64,000 nucleotides of DNA from Plumapathes pennacea (Eukaryota > Cnidaria > Anthozoa > Antipatharia > Myriopathidae). Positions within the stretch are counted from its first letter, which is position 1. Each line of letters begins with the position of its first letter. The position numbers and the translations under genes were made by a program. Of this stretch, positions 38,001-51,099 are shown piece by piece. The stretch spans positions 5,442,001-5,506,000 of the forward strand of contig OZ038464.1 of NCBI GenBank assembly GCA_964036295.1, given 5' to 3'. The notes under the pieces are model-generated. The model ran no database searches, was not told where the DNA came from, and saw nothing but the letters and a program-made list of their open reading frames with translations.

Positions 38001-41000
38001 GACGACTTTATCCAGAAACCATCCGGCCCCAGGTCCCGCGCTGTCGTGTCCTATACGCACCTTCTGCAGCTCTTTGAGGGACACAGCTTCAATCAAGAAC
38101 TCGTCCACCTACAAACAAACAAACAAGTAAACAAGCAAGGACATAAGAGAAATATCAAGCTCTACTTCAGAGAACAGTCAAATTTTGTTTAAACGCTAGA
38201 CTCAGCCTTAGTGAAGCAAAACCTGGCCAAAACCCAGCGGCCTAAAGTGATTAGTGTTTCGTGCAGTCGGTTTTTTTTTTTTTTTTTTTTTTTTTTCGGT
38301 CGGGTTTAATTATACACCACATTTGCAAGTGTTCCACCAATTTTCCTGCGCGTTAAAACACACTTAAATCCAACACCATGGCCAAATTTGCAACTGCACA
38401 TTTGTGACCAGTATCAGCCCCATTTCACAGACTTTCATCAGATTAAAGTCGGTTTAGTCGTATTACAACAGAGCAGTCTTCAGGGGGAGAGGGCGATTGC
38501 AAAATGCTCACGGAAGTAAGTGGCGAAGGGAGTTTTCTCTCACCACGTATCCTTAAAGTAAAAACGAATTCCAAATTACTTTGGTTTCTGGTTAGGTGTT
38601 TCCTTTGTGATTAGCGTTGTAATATTACTTCGGTTACTGTTTTCAAATATCAATCGAAAATTAAACCGCTGTAATTGTCCAAATTGTGAAATATACCAAG
38701 GGCGTGTTCGAATGGGTCTATTGCGCATTAGGAATAGCGCTGCTGATAAGTAAAATTCTTTGCTTTGGAGATGATAAAGGTTAGGATGAATCAGGAGCTG
38801 TTCAAAATGCAAGCATCGATGTTGCTAATACAATCATGAACAAAATCTCCTCCAGAAAAAACAAAAATATGGGTCATGTTGCCTATTCCTGTTCTGGAAT
38901 AGATCCAATCAAACGCACCCTAACACACGTAAATGTTTCTTGAATTGAAGCCGAGTTCAAAACGATAAATGCGGAATAAAGAAAACAATACAACATCAAT
39001 AAAGTCTTACTTGCTTCCTTTCGAACTTGTTCTTGTTGGTTTTGGATTCTTCTAGCTGTCGTTCACCCGTGTCTCCCATTTCACCAAATATGGTGATGAA
39101 GATGTTCGCGTCCGTTCCTGCACCGCGCTTATCTCCAGTGTGGACAAACACATGGTAAACAAACACTGTAAACAACAATAAATGCATGGTAAACATATAC
39201 TGCAAACAATACCACACAATACGAAATCATGTAATACAGGGGCGTAGCTAGGGGGTGTAGGATACGAGCGCCTGCGAGCCTTTAAAAGGGTGCGGAAAAT
39301 CTTGAAATCCAGTCTCGCTAGAATGACACTTCATTCATGGTAGTTTTGAGCAACATAAATGCGTGAACAAAACTATTTAAAGGTTTTAGACCACAGTCTT
39401 TGCTTTCATTAGAATAGTGTAAAAAAGAAAACAGGGCTCGGTTGTTCGAAGCAAGGTTAAGCTAACCCCGGGTTTCTAAACTTTGTTGTAATTTTTAAGC
39501 CTAAAAACAAAAGCGTTTGATCACAAAAGGACTCCATCGCTATGTTTTGAGCAAGAACAAACTTTTTGGTGCTTTAGAGCGATAGGAAACTCTCTTGTTT
39601 CATGTCTCGCGAAGTTCGTGCCAGGTTAGCCTCGCTTTGAATTCAAGATGGCGGCACCGTGGAATGAACGAACGAAAACGCGCATAGGAGGAGGCCTTAC
39701 CTGGAAGAGGTTCAAACCCCTGACCTACAGCTGGAAGTTCCCGGATGATCTGGTGGTCGTCCTCGCTCTTTGAAAGCCAACGTCCACAGTTGAAGGAGAA
39801 TTTTTTGCTTGACTTCGAGCTCTCCATTTGAATCTGACGAAACGAAAAAGGTTGAGTGACAAGAACATGGATCCTCTTAAGGCATCCTAAGGCGTTCGTG
39901 AAATCGCTGCGATAAAACTAAAATAGCGCACGTTCAATACATCACTTAACCCCACAAATTTTAGCTTACGAATGTCGCATGCAATTTCTTTCTTTCGACG
40001 CAAAGACACGAATCGTATCGCACTGACAACACAATACAATACAATACCTTTATTTTACGTGGTCATAACACTTAGCTATGATTCGGTTTGTCCACACTAA
40101 CAAGGTGGTTCGAAAACACACAAACTGCGAGGGCGCACCAGCTAGTTTAGGATATGCCACAACGTAAAAAAAAAATACAATAAAATAATGAGTTAACTAT
40201 CGACAAATGATCGCGATTGGTTCTGTAATTACTTTCGATTTCGGTTTTCGACAGTTGTCCAAAAACACGCTACGTACACAACAATTACTGGTTTATCGAG
40301 AAAGAAAATGAAACCATGTGTTACCTTGTCAAGATGCCAGTCAGCAAATGAATTGGAGTTGTCGTGTCTGATTCTGATCTTGTACGGTCTACCGACACTC
40401 GCAAGCTCCACCTGAAGAAATCAAATAAAACATCACTACTATCTACCTCCCTAAATGCCGAACATCGCATAGTAACGTGCAAATAATCCGTACTACACGC
40501 TTAAGTGTCTAACAAGATATGTGTATACTTACAGGAGTGCTCACGTGCCACACGAAATACAACAAATTAAGTTACGTTACGTTACCTTACGCTATGCTAT
40601 GTTATGTTATGTTAATATGTTATGTTATGTTATGTTATGTACACCTGCTATAAATGCTTGAAGTAATTTGACAACAATATCACATCCAGCATGGGTCTCG
40701 TCTTATCATTCAGGACTCAGCAAGTTTTATGTTTAAGTTTTCTTTTGCTTTATCCCAAAGTTTAACCAAGCGGTTGACTTTCCCTTATGGCCAACACTTT
40801 TTGAAAAAGAGACGCCAAAAGTGACATTCCGTACGCTTCAACTTTTAAATTTTTAGAGGTTCTATACATTTTCTTCTGAATTGCTTTCCGGTGTGGGAAA
40901 AAGACGCAAATAATTCACAATCCTTGTTACAGATGGTTCGTGTGAAGTCCAATCAAATGTCATATATCATGTAAACTCAATCAGAATTTTGAGTAAGAAG

Positions 41001-44000
41001 ATTGGAAATAGGGAGGAGAAAAGATCCTGTGAGCTAAATCCCACAGCCAGACTGTTAAGATCACGTGTGGCCACGTTTCACCGTGTGGACACGGATGTTC
41101 AGTCACGTACAGTCACGTACAACAAAGTGATGAATAGACGCATCCCACTCGTCTCCTGATAAATATTAAACGAGCAACCGAATAAAGGCGATTTGAGGCT
41201 TTGGACGAACTTGGTGAACAGAGTCTGATACCTTGAACTTGTCCAGTTGACCTTGTTCATAGTTGTCTGTTGCATTCCCCAGTTGAACCTCATCTGACTT
41301 GCCCTTTTCCCCGTAGAGAACCATAAACACGTTGGCATCTGTTCCCGCCCCTCGGCTGTCACTCGTCCAGACCCACACGTTCCACAACGTCTCTGAAAAA
41401 GATACCAACCATGAGATGACAAATAACACACGTATACACAAAAATATACAAAACAACTATACACAACAACTTTGGAAAAGATATCAACAATGAGATAACA
41501 TACAACACACGTATTACACAACAGCACACAAAACAACCACACATTCCACAACAACTTTGGAAAAGATACTAACAATGAGATGACAAACAACACACGTATT
41601 GCACAAAAATGTACAAAAAACAAACCACACGTTCCACAACAACTTTGGAAAGGATACTAACCATGAGATGACAAACACACGTATTACACAAAAATATACA
41701 AAAACAACCCAAACGTTCCACAACAGCTATGGAAAAGATACTAACCATGAGATGACAAAACAACACACGTATTGCACAAAAATGTACAAAAAACAAACCA
41801 CGCGTTCCACAACAACTTTGGAAAGGATACTAACCATGAGATGACGAACACACGTATTACACAAAAATATACAAAAACAACACACACGTTCCACAACAAC
41901 TATGGAAAAGATACTAACCATGAGATGACAAACAACACACGTATTGCACAAAAGTGTACAAAAAACAAACCACACGTTCCACAAGAACTTTGGAAAGGAT
42001 ACTAACCATGAGATGACAAACACACGTATTACACAAAAATATACAAAAACAACACACACGTTCCACAACAACTATGGAAAAGATACTAACGACGAAATGA
42101 CAAGCAATACATAGAAGGAAAAGAGATCACGGGAAAAGTAAGATAAACAAGGAGGAAAGACGGAGGACGAAGAAAAGAGCGAACTAGCAAGGATAAAATA
42201 AAGAAAGAGTGAATGAATATATGCACGGCTGCCTTACTTGGCCTTCGCTTCAGTCGCATGTCTTCAGACTCAAAAAGATCCCTCTCAATAAGTCGATCAT
42301 CTTCATCGTCTGCCAGCCACTTGCGGCAAAGGAACACCTGCTGGTGTCCACTGCTGGGACAGTCCACTACCACCTGAGGTGTCCAAGAAATTCATACAAA
42401 GACAGACAGATTAAACTTACCCTACAGTGATGCATGACAGCACACAGAGTGTCAGTTAGGCAGAGGCTAAAAATCTAAGTATAACTTGGATAGACTAAGG
42501 GTCGATGTGTGAAAGTTGGACATTTTTCGCTCAGACAACGGGCTAGCGCTCCAAATGTCAGCTTCAAATTCTTTCACGGTGTCCGGTTTTAACACATCAA
42601 CCCTTAGTATAGCCTACGTGCAGGCGTCCTGTATAGACGTTGACTTTTATTCCTCCTTTTGTTTTCCTTTTTCCTCTTTTTCAGATTCCCACCCTCAGTT
42701 GACGTCCCATTAGTTTTCTTTTGTCAGACATGTATACATACTACAAGAACGCGTGCAAAACTTCAAATCCCTATTACTACTGAAAGCAAATTGTATTGAC
42801 ATCTGGTCTATAATTACTAACTCTGACTTTCATCTTCAAATTATATTTACTCGAACACAACTCTATTGAGAAAAAATCCATGATATCAGAAATCTATTTT
42901 TGTAATGCCATCACAATACTTGATTGACGAATGGTTTGTGACGCCATAACATGACCACTCTGTGCTTGAATAATGTACAAACAGCTGTAAAGTAGCCGCC
43001 AAAAGCAGAGCAGCAACATGTCGGTGCCACACTGCTGTAGGACCGCATCCTTTGTTCCCAGTTTCTTTTCTAAACCCCGCTCTCGTCGCCTGGAGGACGG
43101 GTGGGGAAAAAGAGCGTGGAAACGAGGATGGTGAAAACGCTGGGGGAGGGGTAGGAAGGGAGCATTTTACCTTGTCACAGTTCCAGCCCGCCCCGAGACC
43201 GGAGTTGTCGTGACCAATCGAGAGGTGATGTAGCGGACTCAACATGTCTGTCGTCTCCACCGTGAAGATGTCCGTTCTGCCTCGCTCAAAAGTATTTTTC
43301 TTGCCGTTCTGTAGCCACAACTTGCCGCTGTTCTTCTCTCCGTCATCTCCGCCGTACAGGATTAAGTAGACTCGTGCGCTAGTGCCAGCCCCTCGCACGT
43401 CCCCAGTGGTCACGTGAACATGATAAGGAATTGCTACAAAGATAAAGTACGGACTGTGTAAACTTAAACGCTGGTCATTTAAATAGAATGATAGACGAAG
43501 TAATGTTGCGCGTTTAAAAACATAATACAAACGTGATTGTTTTGACATTTTACAGCCGAAGTTGTCACGGAAATGAGCCGAACAGTTACGATGAAAATAA
43601 AGACGATTTCCCAGTGCTAAAACAATGAAATAAAGAGTTGCGGTTTCACAGAACATTTAGCTCAGGGAAAATGTTTCATATATCATACAGTAAGGAGAAC
43701 TTTGCTTTTCATTCCTTGCTCAGATGAAAGTTGATTAAACTGTCAGTTCTCACTACATCACTCACACATTTTCTTCTCAAAAGATTGGGAGAATCTACAG
43801 TTTGGTATACCGGCATATCTGCCCGATCTCTACCTTTGTCGACAGACATGTCTCCGTCCTTGCCGCCGCCTCGCGTCAGTTCACGAGAGATCTGTCCATC
43901 ATCTTCCGTTTTTGACAGCCAACGCCGACAATGGAAGTCAACTGCCTCGCCAGACTTAGGGTCCTCTACGGTTACCTTGGCAACACAGTGTCACGTGGTT

Positions 44001-47000
44001 AGAAACGCTAATAGACCTAACTTACTCTTACGACAAGTCTAGACCGTTTATACTACATTTGTCCTCTAAGACCTGTTGTTGTCAACTCTTCTTTCTTTGA
44101 TTGTTTTGCTGATGCTAATGAAACTGATCGTAGAAAAGATGCTAATGACGAAAATAGCTACAGTAATTCTTTGACTGCTATGGAGGCCCATAGGATGAAA
44201 GTCGTATATAATGTAGGATAAAAATTGAAAGATGGTAAATTCAAGGCGTTCAAGCTCCTACCTTGTTGAGATACCAGCCTGGGCCAATCCCAGAGTTATC
44301 GTGACCAATACGAATTTTCTTGAGTGGGCCAAGGTGCGCCCCGCAGATAACTTTGAAACTGTCCTTTCTACAGACAAGAAAATGACATCAAAGTGTCAGA
44401 TTAGAAAAAGAAATAAAAAACGCAGACTACTAAGAAATAATGTAGTCACACGGGGGCCCTGGAGGAACGCGGATCAAAATTGCGAGTTGCCTTTGACCCA
44501 AGTTTAAACGTTTAATTTTTTTTTTATCTGTGGCCCAAGATCAAACTTCAAACATTCAAAGTTCAGTCTTCTGTATGTGGCCCAGCTTGTGTCCTAAGCT
44601 TAAAGTATACATATTATAAGCCAATACTTTCATCTGCGGCCATAGTTCAAAGTTCGAACTTTTGTCTCACACAAATTCCGGCAACATTTTGTCGTTTCCT
44701 GTTGAGCGTTTAACTTACTTTCCGTTTTCAAAGTTATTCCTAGCGTTGTTCAGCTTATGTTCACCAGAATCTCCTTCTTCACCAAAGATCGTGATCACCA
44801 CATTCGCATCTGTTCCTGCACCTCGCTTGTCTCCAGTGAAGGTATGAACCATGTATTTGAAGCCTTGGCAAGATATATATATATATATATTTAAGTGAAA
44901 AATGCAGAAAGATAAAAAAAAAAGAAGAAAGAAAGAAAGAAGCAGAAAACACTGATCTTACTTTTCCTGGTAATCTTATACCTTATAATACATATTTCTT
45001 ACATATACGAACAAACTTTTGTAAATCGAGGTCTTTATACTTAAACTCGGTTGAAGATTAAACGTATGTGACTCGAGAGAGAGAGAAGTGAAGTGTAGTT
45101 GTAACATTATATCTCCTGCTGCGCTCTCATATCCTTCCATGTTCCACCCAATATGCGCCATTGCCTCTTTATATGCGACTCAACAACATGAACTTTTATC
45201 ACGTTACTCAAAGACGAAGCACGAATTTTTAAATAACTTCTCAAAGAAACATATGTAAAAATTTCCCTTGAGTTGGAAATTGGATCAAACACTCTCGAAC
45301 CACCTGACCAAATGCGATGCGCTGGTTGGCTAATAAATTATGAATTCCTAATGAGTTTGAGAATACAAACTCTGAATCTTTATGACAATAGTGACCAAAA
45401 CCGAGTCGTAAGAATGTCGTATGGAAGTTTGCATCACCGTATAAATCGACCTTAAAGAGACCCTCTTACCGTAGATGCTTTGCGCGCCCATGTTTATATT
45501 TAAATCCGGAGCTTGACTTTCCTAAGGCGCTCACGTCATGACTGATTGATCTGACTGTCGCTGCTTGGCGTATTCAATACACTTTCTGAGTTTAGGCTGA
45601 TTCATTTCGTGATAAAACGTAGAAAATATGAGAATTCGCAATTTTCGTATGATACGAAAATGGCCGCCGTCAGTCACTGGGCGCGCAAAGCATCTACGGT
45701 GAGAGGTCTCTTTAACAATGAAAGTTACATGTGCTTTTTGCTAATGTCCTCAACGTGTACCTTGAAATGCAGCACCAGCGTCTTGGCTGGCAGTGAGCTG
45801 TCGCACTATCATCCCGTCTCCCTCATCACGAGCTAACCATTGGTTGCAAGGAAAGTAAAACTTGTGGTCTGGGCGATCACGGTTATACACTGTAACCTGA
45901 AGAAGAAAACACTTGTTCAAGATATTGCAGTTTGAATAACATGCAAAACCGGCTAATATGTTTTTATGTGTGCTGTCACTTTCCTCTCACTCTTAGAGCG
46001 CGTTCTTTTGGGTCTATTTCTACTCCGGAATAGACGGTAATCGTGTTCTTTTGGGATCTATTCTGACTCCAAAATTAACGGAATAGTATTCCGTCCAGTA
46101 TTCCTCCCGATAGCAGAATTGACGGAATAGCGGTTTCTTCGGAATGGACAGAATAGCCAGTAATCGTGTTCTTTTGGTATTTCTTGCCGTTTTGTCACGT
46201 CAGCTATTCTGTTTTCGGAATAGCGCAGAGTCTGTTCCTTTGGGAACTGGTATTCTGTGTAATCTGCAATTCCTATTCCGGAATAGGAATACACGGAATA
46301 GTCCTAAAACGATTATTTTACCAAAACGGAGGTTTTGTACAACAGTTCCTAAACATCTAGAAGTCTTTGAAAACGATGCTTTATTTTTAAAGAGTAGTAA
46401 TGGAAACGGAGCATCACAGCGAAACGCCTTGCGTATCCAAAACTTTTTTACAATGCTATGATGCAATTCATCATCAATAAACACACACAGAAACGTAAAT
46501 TTGTTAATTTTGTGGCGTTTTCAGACCAACCTCACATTAATGCCTGTACATATCTTTATCTCTACACCGAGTTAAACAAAAACTAGCGTTTACATGGACT
46601 GTAGTAAATCCATAGTGGTTAGTATAGGTAGTCGCATGATTTCGAGTGCAATTTGGAATAAATGAGCACGAGTAAATTTTCAAAGACCACAAAATTGCAC
46701 GAGCGCCGCGCGAGTGCAATTTGTGGTCTTTGAAAACTTTACGAGTGCTTATTTATTCAAAATTGCACGAGAAATCATGTGATTACTTGTTAATAACATG
46801 CATACAATAATTTTCGTCGAGCAATCTTTTTTCAATTTCGTTACAATTCACAAGTGTCTCAAGAACTTTGTTTTCTCGAAACAGAATCGGAATCGTCCTG
46901 AGGAATGAAAACGCTTTCTGTTTTGTTTGGCTTTGCCGCGAATACGCGCGCCAGTTATCGGCAATTTTCAATTTCAAATTTCTGCACTCGTAATTTCACA

Positions 47001-50000
47001 TTTCTGCACTGCTAATTTCACATTTTTGCACTGTTTGAGATAAATTGACGTGCGTTCAGCCAATCAGAATGCAGAAATTATTGTATGCATGTTATTATAG
47101 TTATAACAGACCTCCCGGTACAGTACTAGTTTTCAGAAATCTGAAGAGGTATGAAATTAAAAGAAATGAACTTACTTTTTCAAGATACCAGCCGGCAGAA
47201 AAGCCCATGTTGTCATGTTCAATACTGAAAGAACATTGAGACATAAGTGTATCAGATAAGACAATTTAAAATGGTCACCAAGCAATTTGCAACAAGTCGC
47301 CACAAAGTCGTAGGGTTGATTTTACACGATGCGATTCGTGTCGTATAGTGTCATGCGGCAGACTCGCATCATCAGTGATCAACTTCAAATTTCTCTTTCC
47401 AGTCTCTCACCAGTGGTATATTATAGAGTAGGGAGAACTTGGCATTTGATACATTGCTCAGATAAAAGCTGATTAAGATATCGATTCTCACTTCATCACT
47501 CATACATAGAGGATATTACACGGCGGTGCGAAGACATGAATTTTATTTTCGAGTGGTAAAATATTGTTTTTACCACGAGAAAATAAAATCCGTATCTTCA
47601 AGCCGCCGTGTAATTTTCTTTTTATTATATTAGACACGAGTGTTTTACGAGAAATTGCACAAACAACGGTGCAAAAGCGGGAAATGATGCCAACGATATC
47701 CTCACTAGTGAGGATATGGAAAATACGCCACTCGGTTCCCGGATGTAGTTTCGTATGGATTTTACGCACGGTATATTTTCCAGTAAAACACTCGTGTCTA
47801 TATAATAAATAGAGATTACTTCATGGAAAGTGTGCGCGTACGGTTTTTATTCACGAGTTGTGAAGTATCATAAAACGAACGAGCAAGGCTTTGCGAGCGA
47901 GTGAGTTTTATGATACAAAACAACGAGTGAATAAAAACTGTACAAAGCACTTTCCATGATGTTTTCTGTTTATTATATACATACTGAGACATTTATGATG
48001 GGACCGGGAAACCCTTTAAAAGTAGTGAAAAATCGTCGTTCGCAGCTTGTGATTGGACGAACGATTTTTTTCACGTGTGAAAAGCGTCGTTCGCGGCCTC
48101 TCATTGGCTAGAACTCATTTGCGTACGAAATTTTACGATATGGCTTTTTCGTGAGTATGTCTCAGTATGTATATAATAAATTTTCTTATTTTATGGTTAG
48201 GAGAATTTGTATTCTGAGCTTGGGACCGAAAGGGTTAACACAAACACCATAAAAAACCAGTGACAAAATTCGCAAATATTAATAACATATTTTATAACAC
48301 TTTTAGGCCAAATGAAACTAATCTTCTCAAATGAGACGGACAGAAACATCTTGACTACAGCTTTAAATTATCGGGAAATGAAAAAGAATCCAGAATTTTG
48401 GCGCGCAGAGGCCTGTGGGTAACTTACATCATCTTCGACAGCGTGCCAAGACTGGAGGTCTTTATCTTGAACACGTCCTTCTTTTTCCTTTCAAACGTAT
48501 CCACAGTCCTGTGATGACGAATTTATAAGTGGAGAGCGGATATTTTCGCACCATCTATATTAGCAAATCATGTCGAAGCTACAGCATTTTTATGGCTTTC
48601 TTTGTAACTTCAGTATCTTAGCTTTACAGTAGCATTCTTTTTCCGCAATTCATTAAAAATATATATACCTCATACAATGTATGTTTCCTAATTACAACTT
48701 CTGCGTTCCCTTTCATTCATATCAAAGTGTACAAAAAACTATGTACGTGAAAGATTGCTCATATGTCAGAACTATTAATACGTCGTGCGCATACATTTCT
48801 TCTTGAATGGCTGGCATTGTGAGCTCAGGAATGAATGGGTTTAGTTGGATCTTAAAGAGACCTTCTCACTGTAGATGCTTTGCGCGCCCATGTTTATGTT
48901 CACATCCGGAGCTCGACTTTTCCTGAGGCGCCCACGTTATGACTGATCGATCTGACTGTCGCTGCTTGCCGAATTCAATACACTTTCTGAGTTTGTGCTA
49001 ATTTAGTTCGCGATAAAACGTAGAAAAACATGAGAATCCGCCATTTTCGTAAGATACGGAATTGGCCGCCGTCAGTCACGGGGTGCGCAAAGCATCGATG
49101 GTGAGAGGTTCTCTTATTAAAATAGCTAACATCCCCACTCCATCAAAAGAAATGCACCGCAAAGGCAAACGGCTGCACTTGTAAAAAGCAAGACCCCTTC
49201 TGTGATTCCGTCGACCCAAATTAAGGACCGCTTCAAACGTCGCGCCTATGCTGTGTCGAACTCAATGCAAATGAACAAAATCCATTGTTTGAGCTCAATA
49301 TGCCAGTGGCACGACATTTAAAGCGAGCCCAAGACATCTGTGAGATGAAAGTGAAACTGCCTAATGACCACTTGAGTGCGTTCGTGTCATGATATTCACC
49401 TGTTCACCAGCTGAGTCTTGGGCGTCTGCCCTTTCTTCCCAAACAAAGTGACGAACACATGCGCGTCCGTCCCCGCTCCGGGCTTGTCCCCAGTCTCCAC
49501 CTCGATCACGTAAACTACGAATAAAGCACAGAGCAAAATCCGTCACTTGTTATCGGCAAGTAAAACTTATTTCTCAAAATAATTCAGAGGTTTCCCGCTC
49601 TAAACTTGAGTAATTTTCACGGTAAAAGGAAACAATTCTTGTACCAGCACAATCTATTTGTAATTGGGAATTTTTCACCACTTCCTTGAAGATTTTGATG
49701 CCAGGCATCTTTCACTGTAACACCGAAAGATAATTCACAAACCTCTCCAAGAAACAGGAGGACGAATATTCCTATCGAACTCTTATTTTTCAATGACAAC
49801 GCAAGTATTATTGTACATTTTGAGCTGGGAAGGCAACCAATAACGCTCACATCTTCCCTTACGCTTCTTAACTATTTTCGGTGTTACTCATGCACGATCA
49901 TCTTACATAGTCAAACTAGGAAATCAACATAGATCACAGAAATGGTGCTTCTTTTTCTGGTACAGACTTTTTGCAGCATTCATGGCATACAGTAGCCATA

Positions 50001-51066
50001 GAATAAACAAAACCATCCGGGATCTGGTGACGCAGGAAAGCAAGTGCTGATGCAGGTGTTTTTCCACGCTGTCACGATGTAATTTACTTTCTCCCAGAAT
50101 GCATAGCGGTTTTCAGATGACTTTTGGTAAACAAAGTAATTAAGGCGCGCGCCCGTCACACCTGACTACACTGAATCGAAAGTCGACGCATTAGTTAACT
50201 TAAGTTTGCAACATAAAAGCCTGCGTATGAACTGCTTGGCCAAACGGACTCGCGAGTTCACATCAATTTTCACAACAAAGGGAATCCTCGGAGACCCAGG
50301 GGCAGATCGTGGGGCGAGGGACAAAACCCAGCGTCCCTCCCCTTCCCCCTCCCCCTCAGCCGCGTTTTGTCATTGGCCCCACGATCTGTCTCTGGGTCTC
50401 CGAGGATGAACAAAGGGTGATGCGATAAGCTTGCGGTGGGAACCTTAGATGCGTAAATTCTAGCTGGACCAAAGTCAACCCAAGTAACATGTAGGTGGCC
50501 AAACTGTACGCAAGTTAAAAAATTACGTTGAGTTAGTCAATGTGCGTTTGGCAAGGGCTTTAGGACCCGGAACCAAACAAATTGCTCACCGACTTTGCTT
50601 TTCTTCTCCTGGACTACAGGTTTAAGGTGTCTGCAGATGTGACAGTCACTCTCATACAGCGACAGCCATTGATGGCATGGAAACAACCAAGTCTGCCCGG
50701 TCTTCATATTAGTGACATGCACATCGTCCAGAAACCATCCCAGCTTGCGTTCCTTTCCATCATGCTGCAAATCAAATGGAACAGTATTTCTGCGGGTACC
50801 TGATGATAAAACTTGGCAGGCAGACTAGAGAATTGCCATAACTTGGATCGCCTGAGGGTCGATGTGCGAAAGGCCGGACGCCGTGGAAGAATTTGAACCC
50901 GCTGACGTTTCGAGCGTTAGCTCTCCGTCTTATCAAATAGAGAGTTAAAAGTAATATTTTCTACTAACTCACTCTGCATTAACATAAAAATGCTGTGCTT
51001 CTTTACTGGTTTTTCGGGTAAACATGTAACTAACTTCACAAAATGTACATGGTAACTGACAAGCCT

Positions 51067-51099
<33 letters not shown>

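Larger units (their letters stand above)
47372..48237. mobile_element. Repeat interrupted by a nest of four hairpin MITEs
   Basis: The left half (47,372-47,510, ending TCACTTCATCACTCATACAT) and the right half (48,185-48,237, GGAGAATTTGTATTCTGAGC to GAAAGGGTTA) together match the intact copy at 28,040-28,240. Between them lie foldbacks at 47,513-47,618 and 47,622-47,809 (both also found at 16.2-16.8 kb), 47,822-47,962 and 47,970-48,180. Confidence 0.65.

Noticed and set aside
41099-42071. Cys/Val/Phe-rich open frames of 95-174 aa on the minus strand
   Set aside because: They run through the 86-bp minisatellite and only overlap real exon 16 in the wrong or partly right frame; the period is not a multiple of three and no membrane protein family is recognised.
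49361-49546. Arg/Asp-rich open frame on the minus strand
   Set aside because: It covers exon 7 of the LOXHD1-like gene in a shifted frame; the PLAT motif is in another frame with proper splice borders.
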